A DNA stretch of 6,955 nt from JBOGEN01 sp050743265 (GTDB lineage Bacteria; Actinomycetota; Actinomycetes; JBOGEN01), in contig JBOGEN010000064.1 in NCBI GenBank assembly GCA_050743265.1, forward strand, positions 1-6,955. Reading direction: 5' to 3'. A program made the translations under genes and the position numbers. Position 1 is the stretch's first letter. Each line of letters starts with the position of its first letter. Below, one piece after another: positions 6,644 through 6,955 of this stretch. The notes under the pieces are model-generated. The model worked only from the letters and a program-made list of their open reading frames with translations. It ran no database searches and was not told the DNA's origin.

Positions 6644-6955
6644 GCGGCTCCTCGGGGACATAGCGGGTGGTGAGCGTCGCGCCGGCCAGCCGGGTGTCGA
6701 GGTGGCCGCGCCATGTCTCGTCGTCGGTGTCGGGGAAGTCCTCACGCCAGTGGCTGCCGCGGGTCTCGGCCCGCGCGCTCGCGGCCGCGGTCAGAGCGGA
6801 CGCCACCGTGAGGAGGTTCGTCGCCTCCCACGCCTCGGTGCGGGGCTCCCGGCCCGGCCGGGACGCGAGGTCGGCGAGCCGCTTCCCGGTGACGGCGAGC
6901 CCGTCCGCGTTGCGGAGCACGCCGGCGCCGTCGCTCATCGCGTCCTGCAGCGGGC
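6630..6955 (-). CDS. nadB: L-aspartate oxidase, C-terminal fragment (starts beyond window)
   Basis: NadB is an FAD enzyme that oxidises L-aspartate to iminoaspartate, which NadA condenses with dihydroxyacetone phosphate to quinolinate. Only the last ~108 codons are visible; the frame is open to the window edge, and an in-frame ATG at 6938 is internal rather than the start. The fragment opens P-L-Q-D-A-M-S-D-G-A-G-V-L-R, typical of the start of the NadB C-terminal helical domain, and contains the family-like R-x-E-T-R-G-S-H-W-R-E-D-F-P stretch followed by D-E-T-W. FAD-binding and catalytic domains are outside the window. It overlaps nadC by 14 nt, and nadA is the likely gene upstream. The identity is supported by these C-terminal motifs and by adjacency to nadC. 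Confidence 0.92.
   Translation of the reverse strand, partial: PLQDAMSDGAGVLRNADGLAVTGKRLADLASRPGREPRTEAWEATNLLTVASALTAAASARAETRGSHWREDFPDTDDETWRGHLDTRLAGATLTTRYVPEEPHDRE
6648..6653 (-). promoter_or_regulatory. Shine-Dalgarno site for nadC
   Basis: GAGGAG on the minus strand ends 4 nt before the ATG at 6643 and lies within the 3' end of nadB. It is the clearest ribosome-binding site in the window and decides the nadC start in favour of 6643 over the upstream in-frame ATG at 6745. Confidence 0.75.

Noticed and set aside
5684..6745. Longer NadC starting at the ATG at 6745
   Set aside because: The extra 34 residues are Pro/Ser/Thr/Arg-rich shadow sequence of the nadB 3' end, whereas the ATG at 6643 has a good Shine-Dalgarno and gives normal length.
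6630..6938. A separate 102-residue gene starting with the ATG at 6938
   Set aside because: The frame stays open to the window edge, and the codons just before this ATG (P-L-Q-D-A) continue a NadB-like motif, so it is the 3' end of nadB.

Overview
The window is very GC-rich, with dense genes, GTG starts and long open frames on the antisense strand. Every convincing gene is on the minus strand. Protein features point to an actinobacterium: a BioB of the mycobacterial/streptomycete kind, a BsaP-type zinc-finger-like domain, an ArgA like M. tuberculosis Rv2747, and a coaX-lysS pair. Micrococcales (a Cellulomonas-like lineage) is a guess from overall feel, not from a comparison.

In the direction of transcription (from position 6955 down to 1) the genes are: nadB (3' end only), nadC, coaX, lysS, argA-type acetyltransferase, bioB, a bsaP-bioA fusion gene, and bioF (5' end only). 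Junctions are tight: nadB/nadC overlap by 14 nt, nadC/coaX share one base (TGATG), coaX/lysS are 50 nt apart, lysS/argA 57 nt, argA/bioB 85 nt, bioB/bsaP-bioA 8 nt, and bioA/bioF overlap by 4 nt (GTGA). No gap exceeds 100 nt and no RNA gene, insertion sequence or CRISPR array was seen.

The genes form a cofactor block. NadB and NadC make the quinolinate and nicotinate mononucleotide steps of NAD synthesis. CoaX starts coenzyme A synthesis. BioF, BioA and BioB are biotin steps; bioD is not in the window. LysS (translation) and ArgA (first arginine step) sit between the NAD/CoA and biotin parts.

The most notable feature is the gene at 115..1692. Its first ~83 residues match the cysteine pattern and signature of BsaP, the small auxiliary protein that M. 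tuberculosis BioB needs, and the rest is a complete BioA aminotransferase. The BsaP part lies directly after bioB and is interrupted by six tandem four-residue repeats (12-bp units) between its two metal-binding halves. The second unusual structure is a 29-bp tandem duplication (four TGAAC-bearing subunits) that starts at the argA stop codon and fills much of the argA-bioB gap.
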